DNA of 38,301 nt, taken from positions 1-38,301 of the IMG/VR virus record IMGVR_UViG_3300017991_000220; one strand, 5' to 3'. The number at the start of each line of letters is the position of its first letter. Positions within the stretch are counted from its first letter, which is position 1. The position numbers and the translations under genes were made by a program. Shown here one piece after another: positions 1-10,400 of this stretch. The notes beneath the pieces are model-generated. The model made no database searches, had not been told where the DNA came from, and saw only the letters and a list, made by a program, of their open reading frames with translations. Source of the DNA: a virus.

Positions 1-344
1 TCAGACGATACCCACACCAATGATTGTCTGTTGATGGTATTACCAGATCTGTCTCGGCTGAATTCCTTTGGTGGCCTGTGCCAGATCTCACCAGTGTCCT
101 CCAATGGCGACAAGTCGTACGGTTTCAACTTGTTCTTCTTTGGTGGCTTTACTGCCGTATCTTCTTTCTTAGCCAACTCTGTCCTCCTTGTCTCTGAAAT
201 TACTCGGCTTCGGTGAACCGGCACCTCTTGCCCATCGGGACCGGATACACGCACTACATCGCCCTCTATGCCAATTACCTTAAAGGGTTGCGGTAACTCC
301 TCAGCTACCTCGTTATAAATACGCACTTCCTGTCCAGCATGCAT
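1..344 (-). CDS. Hypothetical protein, N-terminal part only (runs off the window)
   Basis: An open frame starts at ATG 342-344 and stays open to the left edge, so only about the first 114 residues are visible. The N-terminus has a short beta-rich segment (VIGIEGDVVRVSGPDGQEV) that looks like a small barrel. A lysine-rich linker (KKEDTAVKPPKKNKLKPYD) follows, then a segment with DTGEIWHRPPKEF. I do not recognise a family. It lies downstream of the tail operon on the same strand, but the plus-strand pair at 437-1563 separates them, so membership of the tail cluster is only a guess. Confidence 0.6.
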   Translation of the reverse strand, partial: MHAGQEVRIYNEVAEELPQPFKVIGIEGDVVRVSGPDGQEVPVHRSRVISETRRTELAKKEDTAVKPPKKNKLKPYDLSPLEDTGEIWHRPPKEFSRDRSGNTINRQSLVWVSS

Positions 345-436
345 GTCTTGTCAACCAGTATTTAAGGCTTGTTGGATTTTGCATTATATAGTACCATGGT
401 CAATTACCATTTCATACCTCGAGAGGAAATCACCCC

Positions 437-1273
437 ATGAATAGGGCTATGATATTTATCGACTACAAGAATGTTGTCTCTTCCGAATATCGCGTTGACA
501 TCTTCCAATTACCATCAGCAATTTCAGATCACCTCTTCAATATAACTGGCATGGAAGTCGATCTTGTTCGGACATACGTATTCCTGGGGGGAACTATTGC
601 CCAACCTCAAACAAACTTCATCGAAAAGATGGTCAGAAGCGGTTTTGAAGTTGAATTGGGTCCTCAACACAATTCACATGATAAGGACCATAAATCCGTC
701 GAAAAAGGCGTGGATGTCGCTTTAGCTTGTCGCATGTTGAGCCTGGCACACCACAACGCATATGACACAGCAATTCTGGTATCTGGCGATGCCGACATAT
801 TGCCAGCAGTTCAGGAAGTACGAAGGCTTGGCAGAAGAGTCATGGTTACTTGCTTTGAGGATAGGATATCTAAATTGTATCGAGAACCAACACATGAGAC
901 CGGGTCAACGGATTATGAAGTATTCCTACTGGATTCTGCAATAGATGCCATAGCTGTACAAACAGTGGATAGCGAAATATCGGTAGATGTCATTGCTAAG
1001 GAAATCTCTGAAGAGTTGTTCGATGGTAATATTGATTTTGATAAAATACGAACCAAGAGATATATTACTTACTGGGCCACCAGAGCCAGGTATCTACAAT
1101 CTATGATGGATGAACTAACAGACGAGCAACAGGATGCTGTTCGCAAAGCTTTTGAACATTTAAATCAACTATCTAATGATTACCGCCCAGGATATATTAA
1201 AGCATTGAATAGGAATTGGAAGCCATCGGCTTCATGGGAAGATGAGATCAAAAGAATACCAAGGACCTGGTAA
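437..1273 (+). CDS. NYN-domain (LabA/DUF88-like) putative ribonuclease
   Basis: 278 residues. The N-terminus MIFIDYKNVVS has the first acidic residue of the NYN/PIN fold. A second acidic cluster, VDVALACRMLSLA, lies near residue 95, and ILVSGDADILPAVQEVRR near residues 113-130 carries the SGDxD signature. These are the metal-binding positions of LabA/DUF88 NYN domains, which are RNA-cleaving or RNA-binding relatives of PIN nucleases. The last 110 residues are helical and unassigned. The start is preceded by GAGAGGAAAT. The stop overlaps the next gene's start (TAATG), so the two are probably co-translated. The pair is on the opposite strand to the flanking tail genes and looks like an accessory (moron-like) insertion. 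The NYN call is firm; the RNA target is unknown. Confidence 0.8.
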   Translation: MNRAMIFIDYKNVVSSEYRVDIFQLPSAISDHLFNITGMEVDLVRTYVFLGGTIAQPQTNFIEKMVRSGFEVELGPQHNSHDKDHKSVEKGVDVALACRMLSLAHHNAYDTAILVSGDADILPAVQEVRRLGRRVMVTCFEDRISKLYREPTHETGSTDYEVFLLDSAIDAIAVQTVDSEISVDVIAKEISEELFDGNIDFDKIRTKRYITYWATRARYLQSMMDELTDEQQDAVRKAFEHLNQLSNDYRPGYIKALNRNWKPSASWEDEIKRIPRTW

Positions 1274-1563
1274 TGAAAGTAAGATTGAAAATAAGGTTTG
1301 TAGTTGATCAGCAAGAATTCGTTGAAGTATTCACAGACATAAATTTGCCATTCATTGTATCAAAAATCCCGATAAAACTCGATGGCCTGCCAGAACTGAC
1401 ACTTATAAATATCAAATTACATGTTTTTGATAATAATGAATATGGAGTTGAGGCAGAAGCAGGTCCACAACAAAATGCTGGCTCAATAAAAGAGATACGA
1501 GGGTTATTTAATAACTTCGATTATGAGATGGTCGAGGTTAACCCTTCTCATAATAAATCTTGA
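1273..1563 (+). CDS. Hypothetical protein coupled to the NYN gene
   Basis: 96 residues, beginning MKVRLKIRFVVDQQEFVEVF. The pattern of alternating hydrophobic residues suggests a small beta-rich domain. No family is recognised. Its ATG overlaps the stop of the NYN gene by one base, so translation is probably coupled. Its last 26 bases overlap the 3' end of the convergent baseplate gene on the other strand. A partner or regulator of the NYN protein is possible, but only from position. Confidence 0.65.
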   Translation: MKVRLKIRFVVDQQEFVEVFTDINLPFIVSKIPIKLDGLPELTLINIKLHVFDNNEYGVEAEAGPQQNAGSIKEIRGLFNNFDYEMVEVNPSHNKS

Positions 1564-3100
1564 CGTTCTTGGTTCCGAGCGTAATCAACTCATTAAACCC
1601 AACCCCAACCGCTTCACTACCAATTTCTTTTTCGGCCAGGATGTCATCTTCTGGTTTGAAAATATTGACGAACTTCACACCATCAATAGACATCATAAGC
1701 TCGTATAAGTTACTGACATAAAGTGGCTGCCCCATATCCCACTTGTCTAAGGAGAAGAAGTCATCGATGGCTACGTCTACCTGTTCCTTGACAATGGTTG
1801 CGTCAGCATTCTTGCTTACAACCACTGTGACCTCGACATCAACTGGCTTTATCTCACCATCTTCTACTTCGATGTCATCCGTCAAAACATTGAGATCATT
1901 GAGATAGGTGCGAAGGCCTTCTTTCAGACCAAGACTTGGCTTGGTGGGCAGATCGTCTTCACCTTCTGCCAACACATGTAGTCGTACAATATTGGCGTTG
2001 ATTGAACTGTGCAGAGACACTGCTGCCTTAGCCACGCCACCATAAACTGGATGCCTGAAATCGCCGGCCAGATGCATATAATCAAGGTCAGATACAGCAT
2101 TATCGTGTGTTGACCAAGTTCTGGGTGCTCTTTTCTTGGCATCATTCAGCGATTCAGAGTCATAACCGCCACTAGATGGCCCAAGATTTCTGAAATTCAA
2201 CTGAACGCTGGCCGTTGCTGGTGGTTGTGGTCTGGTCGAAGACCTCTTATTTATGGCACCAGTTCCAATTCTGCCTCTGATTCCACCACCGGTCCTATAC
2301 CTAACCCTTATGGGCTGACCAGCTATCGGGGCCTTGCCGTTGACATCGTCGCCGAACCTGATTGACATCCCATCCTCAGTGAACACAACCTGGAACGCGG
2401 TTGCTTCAGGTTCTTCTTTCTCGAGAACCTCAACCCTTGACCATTCTTCCTCAGTTTCCCCAACCATGACCATAATCGGCAGATTGAGGATGTCTGTGTT
2501 TACAACATCAATATGTTGATTAGCACCACCAGCAGATACTGCCTCTACGTCTGTGGCGAAGGACCCTTCTATGGCCCACGCGATGACGGCACGCTTTCTA
2601 GCTGGGATTACAATACTAGAAGTCCAATCAAACGGTGCGGCATAAACCTCATAGATCAGTGGTAATCCATCGGGTCCTGTAATTTTAAGACGATGACCAG
2701 CCTGTATCACGACATCAGTAGCCACCGGTCTGTCTACAGAACACTCAACTTCTACAGTCGCTGATGTCTGCCTTCTCATCTCCTGCCCAATGAGTGCTAT
2801 GTGGTTGATTACTGCGTCGGTTGTCTGTGAGGTTGGTAGGAAAGAGTCGTTGACAAGGATATCTCCACGCATCGACAAAATGCCACCAATGTAGCTGAGT
2901 ATCTCAGCGATCATTACAAAACCATTGGCAGATACAAAGTCATTGAAGTCATCGCGGTAGTATGTGCGCACGTACTCAATCACGGCATTGCGCATGGTTG
3001 AGTATTCGAGGGCGCTGAAGTCAATATTCCTGAATGACGACGGTTGTACTGGTACCGACACTCCATCAGGATCTTGTGGTGTTTTCAGATAATTTGTCAT
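1538..3100 (-). CDS. Baseplate wedge protein, J-like / T4 gp6-like
   Basis: 520 residues. It has the layout of the Baseplate_J/gp6 family: an N-terminal wedge segment (residues 1-60 include SFRNIDFSALEY and MRNAVIEYVRTYY), a central domain with FGDDVNGKAPIAGQPIRVRY near residues 250-270, and a C-terminal part with a repeated alpha/beta arrangement (KPVDVEVTVVVSKNADATI). FGDxxxGxxP with IxVxYRxGGG is the most typical feature of J-like proteins. The protein would form the wedge ring linking the central hub to the tail fibres. It is the last gene of the tail operon. Its start overlaps the gp25-like gene stop by four bases (ATGA), as in many myovirus baseplate clusters. Confidence 0.88.
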   Translation of the reverse strand: MTNYLKTPQDPDGVSVPVQPSSFRNIDFSALEYSTMRNAVIEYVRTYYRDDFNDFVSANGFVMIAEILSYIGGILSMRGDILVNDSFLPTSQTTDAVINHIALIGQEMRRQTSATVEVECSVDRPVATDVVIQAGHRLKITGPDGLPLIYEVYAAPFDWTSSIVIPARKRAVIAWAIEGSFATDVEAVSAGGANQHIDVVNTDILNLPIMVMVGETEEEWSRVEVLEKEEPEATAFQVVFTEDGMSIRFGDDVNGKAPIAGQPIRVRYRTGGGIRGRIGTGAINKRSSTRPQPPATASVQLNFRNLGPSSGGYDSESLNDAKKRAPRTWSTHDNAVSDLDYMHLAGDFRHPVYGGVAKAAVSLHSSINANIVRLHVLAEGEDDLPTKPSLGLKEGLRTYLNDLNVLTDDIEVEDGEIKPVDVEVTVVVSKNADATIVKEQVDVAIDDFFSLDKWDMGQPLYVSNLYELMMSIDGVKFVNIFKPEDDILAEKEIGSEAVGVGFNELITLGTKNVKIYYEKG

Positions 3101-3489
3101 TGTGCGACTCCGGGTGCCTCCAGACTAGTCTCCACCCAGAAGCTTGCATTTGGGTCTGCAGTTTCATGCGCTCTGAGCTTAATGTCAACACGGTTATCGT
3201 CTTTGTGCGGCTCCAGGATGAGATCCTCAACAACAACCCTCGGTTCTTCTCTGGCCATGATGTCTAAGATATTATTACGCAGCCTGGTCAAGCTATTTAC
3301 TTCTTGTCCTTCAAAGACGTAATTTGGTATATCAGAACCAAATGTTGGCCTCATGACCCTCTGGGTTGGTGCCGTCAGCAAAAGCTGGAGTATGTCATTC
3401 TTTATAATACGAAGGCCAGACTGGCGTGAGAAGAATCTCTCATTGCCGCCAACAAATGGGACGTTTATTCCAAACCACCTACTCTTCAT
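3097..3489 (-). CDS. Baseplate wedge protein, gp25/GPW family
   Basis: 130 residues, the usual size for the gp25/GPW family. The signature is in the middle: NDILQLLLTAPTQRVMRPTF, followed by GSDIPNYVFE. This corresponds to the family's conserved IxxIlxTxxGeRxmxPxfG and related motif. In contractile tails this protein joins the sheath end to the wedge. The order gp25 then J/gp6 is the standard myovirus order. The start shares one base with the stop of the upstream gene (TAATG). Confidence 0.88.
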   Translation of the reverse strand: MKSRWFGINVPFVGGNERFFSRQSGLRIIKNDILQLLLTAPTQRVMRPTFGSDIPNYVFEGQEVNSLTRLRNNILDIMAREEPRVVVEDLILEPHKDDNRVDIKLRAHETADPNASFWVETSLEAPGVAQ

Positions 3490-4181
3490 TATAACACCAT
3501 CTGTCTAACTTGCCTGATTTGGTCCTTGAGTTCCTCTGTTTCAGCCACCAGTTCTTCGTGTTTAGTGGCCAACTGATCGCGCTCTTTTATTAAACCACTG
3601 CGGTGCTCTGTAAGCTTCTCTACAATATTGTCATCACCAACAATGGTAGCGGTATCAATAGTAGAGGTTGTTTCATTTATACTCTTCTGATTTTCCCTTA
3701 TTCCGGCTCTCAGTGTCTCCAACGATGTACGTTTGATATCGTACTCTTGCTGCAGTTCGGATTCTTTATTTTCAATATCTTCATTAAACTTATCTATTTC
3801 TTCTTCGGTCAGACCCATGGTAGACAAGTCAAACATATTCATGTTGTGACGAGTCTCCAATCTCTCACCACTTGGAAGTGTTAGGTCTGGTGCATCACCT
3901 TCTTCGAAGTCTAGAATTTGCCCAATGGTGAACGCTCTTCTTGATGTACCAACATCTGCCTGGGATGGCTCATTGATCGTAAAGGCCAATTGGCCAATTG
4001 CTTCCCTGCGTTCTTCTTTTGTATAAATCTTTCCTGGGGCTGGTCTGATTTCTTCAGCTATTGGTACTTGCATAAATCCGAGTGATGATCTTGGTGGTTC
4101 ATTACTAGAAATGTACCAAGTAATATTACCCTGATTTGGTAACTCAGATGAGTACAACCCTGTTGGGAACTTTATAATCAC
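3489..4181 (-). CDS. Baseplate-cluster protein with long C-terminal coiled coil
   Basis: 230 residues, no family recognised. The first half (about 1-120) is mixed and carries FPTGLYSSELP near the N-terminus. From about residue 120 to the end it is nearly all charged heptad-like sequence (ENKESELQQEYDIKRTSLE, then KERDQLATKHEELVAETEEL), so a long coiled coil is expected. It lies between the spike and the gp25-like gene, with one-base overlaps (TAATG) on both sides, so it is surely co-expressed with the baseplate. A structural trimer or a rod in the baseplate is plausible but unproven. Confidence 0.75.
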   Translation of the reverse strand: MIIKFPTGLYSSELPNQGNITWYISSNEPPRSSLGFMQVPIAEEIRPAPGKIYTKEERREAIGQLAFTINEPSQADVGTSRRAFTIGQILDFEEGDAPDLTLPSGERLETRHNMNMFDLSTMGLTEEEIDKFNEDIENKESELQQEYDIKRTSLETLRAGIRENQKSINETTSTIDTATIVGDDNIVEKLTEHRSGLIKERDQLATKHEELVAETEELKDQIRQVRQMVL

Positions 4182-6544
4182 TATTCACCCCAAATGTCCG
4201 TTTTTCTAACAACGGGTTCATATTCGTTGTCGTCCTCGGCCCTATCCTTATTGTAATTCTCGGTATCAATACCGTCGGGCTTATAGGCGTCCAGCTTTTT
4301 CTTTTTTATCTTTTCTACTGGTGGGGCTTCCTCTCCGTCTGGGGTAGAAACACCAACAGGCCAATCACCAGTTGATGAACCAGCCTGGACATGAGCAAGA
4401 CCCGGGTTATCTGCGTTGATAGTCGGGGCGTTGATCTTGACATTAGAACCATGGCGACCTTCTCCAGATACCCACTGAGAACCACCACCATCTATAATGT
4501 GTTTAGCTCCGGCCTTGTTGGTAATCTCATTGGCAGCCTGTAATCTAATACTCTGTCCGGCCTTTATAGTAATATCCTTTGTTGCCTCCATATTAATATT
4601 ATTACCGGCTATAACCTGTACATCCTTTTTGCAATAAATCTGAACAAGTTTGCCCTTGTTAACGACGATTACTTGCTCTTCTTCCTCATCAAACGTCAAC
4701 CACATCTCTGGTTCAGAACTTGGATCTTTACCAAGTGTCTGGGAACGTAGAACGGTTCTCTTCTTTTCGTTTGTCATCCAGAGGCCACGGTCTTGGTGGT
4801 CTACAAGCTCAGTCCAGTTCTTGCCGGTGCCGCCGCCATCACTACCACACCTTGATTCAAGACCAGCTGGGATTCCTGGTTTATAATAAGTCTTCAAACG
4901 GACATATGCATTTTTCTGGTCAAGCTTTAGGTGGTGCGTTTGAACTTCTGGGTCCCACGGTAAGAAACCGCCACCGCTGCCGTTCTCAAGATCTATCTCA
5001 CCCTTGCCATCCAAGTTGCCCATAGCAATCTTGGTTGAGAACTCATTCTCTGCACGTTTTGTCATGTTCTCCGACATGTGATAAGTCGCACCAGTCTTTT
5101 CGTCGGCATGGCCAGTGTCGGTGCAAGCCATAATATAATCATACTTGTCGTTGATCTCAAATATCTTGGACTTGGGTGAGTACATGGAAGCATGCTGGAG
5201 CTTAGCTTTTTCATTGAATTCCATGCCAAACCCGCGCTCTTCGTCATCCCTGCCCTTGCGTCGTCCCTTTAATAGGAACCCGTTGCCGTGTGGGTCTTCT
5301 TTGTCGTGAGCTTCTTTGTTGTCGGTACCACGATCATCCAGGACAAACTTATAACCATATCTAGTTACGAGTCTGGTAAAGCGGCCGTCATCCCTCTCAT
5401 GCCAGAACCCCTCACCAAAGAAGGTCTCATCATCTTTCTTTCCTTCTTGGTCCATGAACTCGCCAAACTGACGCTTATTGCCCTCTTCCTCCAGGTGTGT
5501 CTTAATGAAAAGGTCTTCTTTCTGGTCGAAGCCCTTGTCATACATCTGAAATAAATGGCCGCCCTTAGTGCGCAGCTTGATCCATCTGTGATCAACTTCC
5601 TCGTCGTTTGCCTTGTTTTTCGCGATGTCTTTAGAATCGTCGTATTCTTTCTCTCGCTGACCAGCTGGTTTATTCCAACCAACGTCACGCATCTCTATGA
5701 GATGGCCATAGCGAGTGCGCAGCTCTATGCGCCTCTGGTCACGATCCTTGTATTCCTGTTCTGTGAATGCCTTGGTGAAGTATTTGGCACGCTTGCGCTC
5801 GAATTCTTTATCCTCGTCCCAGTCACCCTTGAATTCGCCAGTACCACCATCTTTCTTCCAGTCGAAACCAACATCGTTTAGAATGATGAAGTTACCGTAT
5901 TTACTGTACATCGCCATATACTTGGCATCTGGCTCATTCTTCTTAGGCTTCTCACCGTCCGCCTCAAATTCTGACTTTGCGACAGCATCAAAGCCAACTG
6001 GGGTCGGCTCGATGTCGTGCTCTTTCGGGAAGTAACCATAGGCCTTCATAATAAAGCAGTTGCCATACCGGTCTCTCATGCCGGTTGACATTGGCCTAAA
6101 GTCCTTGGGAAGCCAGTCCTCTTCATAATCATCTGGAGTCTCATCTGCATCGGCGTCTTCAGTGAGACTTGGTGGTGATTCGATATAAACTGAATCGAGG
6201 ACGTACCTGGCTCTTCTGCTAGCATCACCACCAGCAATGTAGTATGGGCCGTACGGATGTCCCTTTTCCAGGATTATAAAGATTCTGTCATCGCGCATGA
6301 AGCTTGTCCAACTACCACACGCATTACCACCCATCCAGGGTGCCGGCATGGCCCACGGGCAATCTTCATCTTTTACGTCGAAGTCATGCCACTCTGGGCA
6401 TTTATAGCGTATTCGGTGCATCTGCAGTGGATCATTGGTATCTACAACCACGGCCCTATAGATACCAGGAAACCGCGTAAACAGTTGATCAGTACGCTTG
6501 TGTGTAAATAAGTCAAAAAGATCGTCTAAGTTGTCATCAATCAT
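4181..6544 (-). CDS. Baseplate central spike, gp5/VgrG-like, with repeated modules
   Basis: 787 residues. Residues about 22-105 resemble the gp5/VgrG OB domain (FPGIYRAVVVDTNDPLQMHR, then RIRYKCPEW, and CPWAMPAPW). A series of units follows at about residues 158, 214, 276, 325, 394 and 455. Each is built on RxRYGxxxxxxDxG (for example RTRYGHLIEMRDVG and RTKGGHLFQMYDKG), which resembles the GHxIxxxDxxG motif of spike beta-structures. The C-terminus has a beta-helix-like run (VQVIAGNNINMEATKDITIK, then AGQSIRLQAANEI). No lysozyme domain is visible, unlike T4 gp5. It should form the membrane-piercing tip below the hub. It overlaps the gp53-like gene by four bases (ATGA). Confidence 0.82.
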   Translation of the reverse strand: MIDDNLDDLFDLFTHKRTDQLFTRFPGIYRAVVVDTNDPLQMHRIRYKCPEWHDFDVKDEDCPWAMPAPWMGGNACGSWTSFMRDDRIFIILEKGHPYGPYYIAGGDASRRARYVLDSVYIESPPSLTEDADADETPDDYEEDWLPKDFRPMSTGMRDRYGNCFIMKAYGYFPKEHDIEPTPVGFDAVAKSEFEADGEKPKKNEPDAKYMAMYSKYGNFIILNDVGFDWKKDGGTGEFKGDWDEDKEFERKRAKYFTKAFTEQEYKDRDQRRIELRTRYGHLIEMRDVGWNKPAGQREKEYDDSKDIAKNKANDEEVDHRWIKLRTKGGHLFQMYDKGFDQKEDLFIKTHLEEEGNKRQFGEFMDQEGKKDDETFFGEGFWHERDDGRFTRLVTRYGYKFVLDDRGTDNKEAHDKEDPHGNGFLLKGRRKGRDDEERGFGMEFNEKAKLQHASMYSPKSKIFEINDKYDYIMACTDTGHADEKTGATYHMSENMTKRAENEFSTKIAMGNLDGKGEIDLENGSGGGFLPWDPEVQTHHLKLDQKNAYVRLKTYYKPGIPAGLESRCGSDGGGTGKNWTELVDHQDRGLWMTNEKKRTVLRSQTLGKDPSSEPEMWLTFDEEEEQVIVVNKGKLVQIYCKKDVQVIAGNNINMEATKDITIKAGQSIRLQAANEITNKAGAKHIIDGGGSQWVSGEGRHGSNVKINAPTINADNPGLAHVQAGSSTGDWPVGVSTPDGEEAPPVEKIKKKKLDAYKPDGIDTENYNKDRAEDDNEYEPVVRKTDIWGE

Positions 6545-6852
6545 AATAGAGAAGAAATCACTTCTATGTTTGGTACTTCTATAATAGCGCCTGTCTTAGG
6601 CCATCCAATTGGGTTCAGAGGTTGATTGTGCATAATAATGATCCACTGATAGAACGGTGAACCATAAAAATCTGTCGCTATCAAATCAACGCGACCTTGT
6701 CTGTTGTTTGGGACCTTATAGGAGGTAACCTGATCTATGGTAAGGTCACGCATCACATCTGGTTTAGACCACAGACCAAACGTATCTACGCCGCTCAACC
6801 TTACTGGTTCTGAGTTCCTGAACCTAGAAAAAGATTCTAATTCAAAAGGCAT
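6541..6852 (-). CDS. Baseplate wedge protein, gp53-like
   Basis: 103 residues. The central stretch VDLIATDFYGSPFYQWIIIM followed by HNQPLNP matches the pattern of T4 gp53-like wedge proteins (DxIAxxYYGxPxxWWxIxxxNxxxxP). The C-terminus ends in a hydrophobic GAIIEVPNIEVISSLL, as in short LysM-like tail proteins that bind the tube or hub. It lies between the tube-associated gene and the spike. Confidence 0.7.
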   Translation of the reverse strand: MPFELESFSRFRNSEPVRLSGVDTFGLWSKPDVMRDLTIDQVTSYKVPNNRQGRVDLIATDFYGSPFYQWIIIMHNQPLNPIGWPKTGAIIEVPNIEVISSLL

Positions 6853-6861
6853 CTAGAATCC

Positions 6862-7401
6862 TCAATACCAGAGCTCTTCTGGCTTTTCTGGCAATCCCTC
6901 AACCTTATTTAACGGATCGCCACCCTGCAATGGTGCACCTTGAGTGAACAGGTCAAGTCTTATGGTTAACTTGGAGTGCAACGGCCAAATAATACCATCA
7001 CGTATTAGCTCCTGTGAATATTTAATATTCACATCTGAAACTCTCCAAGTACTGCCATCCGGCGCAATGCCATACATATTCAGCGTTGCATACGGTGCGT
7101 TTGGGCCAGTCTTACCACCATGCTTATATAAGTGGCCCTTGGCATTTGTGATCTGCTTTTGTACCTTATCGGCACCCCATTCACCATGAACCACATAATC
7201 TGCAGCCAACGTGATTCGCCTAGCTTCTGCACCAAGCCAAACCGCATACGGTTCGTATGAGTTCTGCCATTTCAGTTTCCACTTGGATGATTTGCTGTCC
7301 GAGGTTATTTTGGGTGGGAACTGAAATTCTATTTTCAAGCCATCTGAGAAATCTACGGATGTGCCTTTTGCGATATCATTATCAAGTTCGGACATCAACA
7401 T
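6862..7401 (-). CDS. Tail tube/baseplate adaptor protein, contractile-injection-system tube-like
   Basis: 179 residues. The core IEFQFPPKITSDSKSSKWKL followed by EPYAVWLGAEARRITLAADY resembles the N-terminal domain of contractile-injection-system tube/adaptor proteins (FxFPPxIxxxSKxxxW, then GAExRxIxLxxxYVV). Such proteins connect the tube to the hub. Its place directly after the tape-measure gene and before the gp53-like gene fits. The gap to the tape-measure stop is three bases. The family assignment is from memory of the pattern and is moderate. Confidence 0.55.
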   Translation of the reverse strand: MLMSELDNDIAKGTSVDFSDGLKIEFQFPPKITSDSKSSKWKLKWQNSYEPYAVWLGAEARRITLAADYVVHGEWGADKVQKQITNAKGHLYKHGGKTGPNAPYATLNMYGIAPDGSTWRVSDVNIKYSQELIRDGIIWPLHSKLTIRLDLFTQGAPLQGGDPLNKVEGLPEKPEELWY

Positions 7402-7404
7402 GGC

Positions 7405-10400
7405 TTACCCCCAACTATTCACACGACCGCCAGAACCTCGAGCCGCACGACCTTCAAGATTATCGACCATATCTGGGAGGTTTTCTTCAGTAACAACCAG
7501 CAAAGAGTTCATGTCGGCAGCCATGTCATCCATTCTACTGACAAGCGCTTCTAGGACCTCCGATATATCTCCCAGTTTGTTACTTTGTTCTCTTTGGTTT
7601 TCGGCCTCGGCTGTTGTCCTACCAAGGTCTTCCTTCATTTTAACTTCGACTATAGAATGTGCTGCCGCAGTCCTAACATTAGCCTCGATATCACCAAGCT
7701 CACCAAGTTGAACCATGGCCGTTGCTGATGTGGCGGCTGCTGCGGCCAGATGTGATAATGCAATAGCAAGTTCCTTGATCTTCTTTATCGGGTCACCAGT
7801 AATGAACGATATAAATTTACCAGCAGTGATTGTGCCTATCAATGTTGCCAAGCCAGCAGACAGACTAGCAAGTCTTGCCCCGGCAGTGAGGGGGATCTTT
7901 GAGATTCCCTCCCCAAGCACTCCGAACGCCTTGGCCACCTTCATTATTGTGTTGCCAACACCCTCAAACAGGCTGGAAACGGCCTCCAAGACTTTCACAA
8001 GCACACCACCTATTACTGGTGCCACAGCACCAACAATCTCCACCAGAGCCGCCATCTGGTTGAGTACCATAGATATCGCCAATCCAAGCGACAATATTGT
8101 GGCAATCACCAGAGCCCCAACTACAAGTATCGGTAGTAATGCAACTGGGCCGGCAATACCCAATGCTACCAGTGCAGCCGTAAGTACAACAACGGCGTAT
8201 ACCATAGCCAAGATAGATAGTGTAGCTATACCAAGAACCACCGCTATCATGGGCAGTGCTTCCTGATTTTCCGCCAAAACGGTGACAAGATCGGTGAAAG
8301 CGTCCACAACAATCTTGATGGCAACACCTATTGCCAGAGCCGCCAGCGTAACCACTAGAACAAATGTAGTTATTGGTGCCGTAGCCGCCACAACCGCAGC
8401 TGCCAGTGAACCAAACAACCAAATCAATAAGCCCAGGGCCAATATAACAATTATGGCTGCCTGGTAGGGTCTCTCCCTGAAGTAATCAACAAACGCCTTA
8501 GATGCGGCCCATGCCTCGCCGATGGCATCAGCAACTACGCCGAATGTTTCTGAGATTTTGAACCCAAAGTTCTTCTCAAACCAATCTGGGAGCTTCTCAA
8601 CGTCTTCCCACCAAGCATTGAGCGTATCATGCAACTGCTTCGTCTTGTCACCCCAACCCTGGAACCTCTTGGTCGCATCATCAACACCACCCGCAAGTTT
8701 CTTGACGAATGGTATGATCTTCGTTGCTATGATGTGGCTTACTGCCTTAGCCATGGGCATCACAATACTTCTTATAATGCCAGCCCATCGCTTGAACATC
8801 TCAACGGTTGGTTCCATATCCTCACCAAGCAACCCAGTTTCACTGATGAGTTCCTTAAACGGAGACAGAATTTCCATCAAGGCATCGCGCAGTGGCTCTA
8901 GTAATATTGAACCAAGAGCGTGTATCTTATACCAAAACTGGTTTATAGAACGCCAAATGGCAGCATTTGACTCTTGCCACCTTTCCCTGTGATCTTCTAA
9001 ATATCCCTTGGACTCTTCGCCCATTTTAGCGAATTTCTTCTCAACTTCGCCCATGACCTCAAGCATCTCTAACTGACCGGTAGTCAGACCATAGAGGTCT
9101 CTCAAAAGTCCTGGTGCTAACCCTGGGGGCCATCGCTCAAACTGTTCGCGGATATCGTCGGCTTTAAGTGCCAGAGACTTGAGATTTTCATTCGGGCTCT
9201 TATAGATCGCGTCCTGACCAAGCGCAACAACAAATTGCATAGCATCATTGGTGAGCCTATTCATCAGATCTGAGACTTCACCTACATCAACACCAGTCTG
9301 ACGAGCAGCAGCTGCCAGCATTGTTATTGACTTCGAATACTGATTTACAGCATCGGTGCCAAATTGCTTTTTCAGTGTGATTAAGTTCTTATTGCTTACC
9401 GTCAGAATCGTATTCATGGCCTTGGCACTCAAACCAAAGTGCCTCTGGGCGTTTAGCAGCTGGGTGGTGTTGGCATTGACGTCTTCGATAGCAATACCAG
9501 AACTATTCATCAGCTTTTGGTACGTTGCTATTGACTCATTTGCGGCACCAGTTGAATATGCAAGAGACACATTCGCCGCAGCCAATGAATCTATGCTATC
9601 CTTGGCAACGCCAGCATCTGCCAGGGCCGACAATGCTCTATTTGCCTCTTCCCTAGACACGCCTAATGTGGCAGACAAACGGGTTGCCCTATCGGCCATA
9701 GCATTCATACCACCATATATCTGGTAATTAAGAGTGTGCCACTTTTCTTGCTGATCAAGCAAGTCGGTGAAGATGCTCTTCATTTTGTGAAGTGGGATCA
9801 GCATTAGGGCCATACCCTTACGCATCACACCCCACACTTTAGACATCTTGGATACGGATTCCATAGATCCCTCTAGTGCTTCTTGCTGGGACCTAACTCT
9901 GTCATTTATATCACCAAGAACACCAACCTTTTCTTTCCACGTTTTTAGGTCGTCCTTTGATATCTTATGTGTCGATTGAAGTACTTTCATAACCTGCTCG
10001 TGAGACTTCTGCCTCTTGAGTTGCTCTTCAAATTGGTCGGTTAATACTTTGGAATCCGCTTTGAATATCTTGCTTATGATGTTGTACTTCTTGGTAGCAG
10101 TGTCTACGTCTTTGATGTGCTCATCGTACATATCATAGATCTGCTCTGCCGCACCAGCAATGGCGTCACCGGCGGAATCTAGGACTGATGGGTCAACATT
10201 ATCTATTGCTGTCTGGGTTAGTTGCTCTACCTGCTGCAGTGCTTCAGCAAGCGCTTCCATGTTTTCCAACGATTGTTCGAATGTCAAATCTTGCTGTGCC
10301 GCAGCCAACTCGGCCATCGCAGAATTGAGTTGTTGTGCGGTTGCTGCGCTCTCGGTTCCAATATCCTGCGTCAGTGACTGGGCAATCACCAGATCTCCAA

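Noticed and set aside
5555-6035. Hydrophobic plus-strand frames inside the spike gene
   Set aside because: They are reverse-strand readings of an acidic, charged protein and overlap a well-supported gene completely.
7715-8266. A 183-codon plus-strand frame within the tape-measure gene
   Set aside because: It is the antisense of Ala/Val-rich membrane sequence, has no ribosome binding site, and the minus-strand gene is far better supported.
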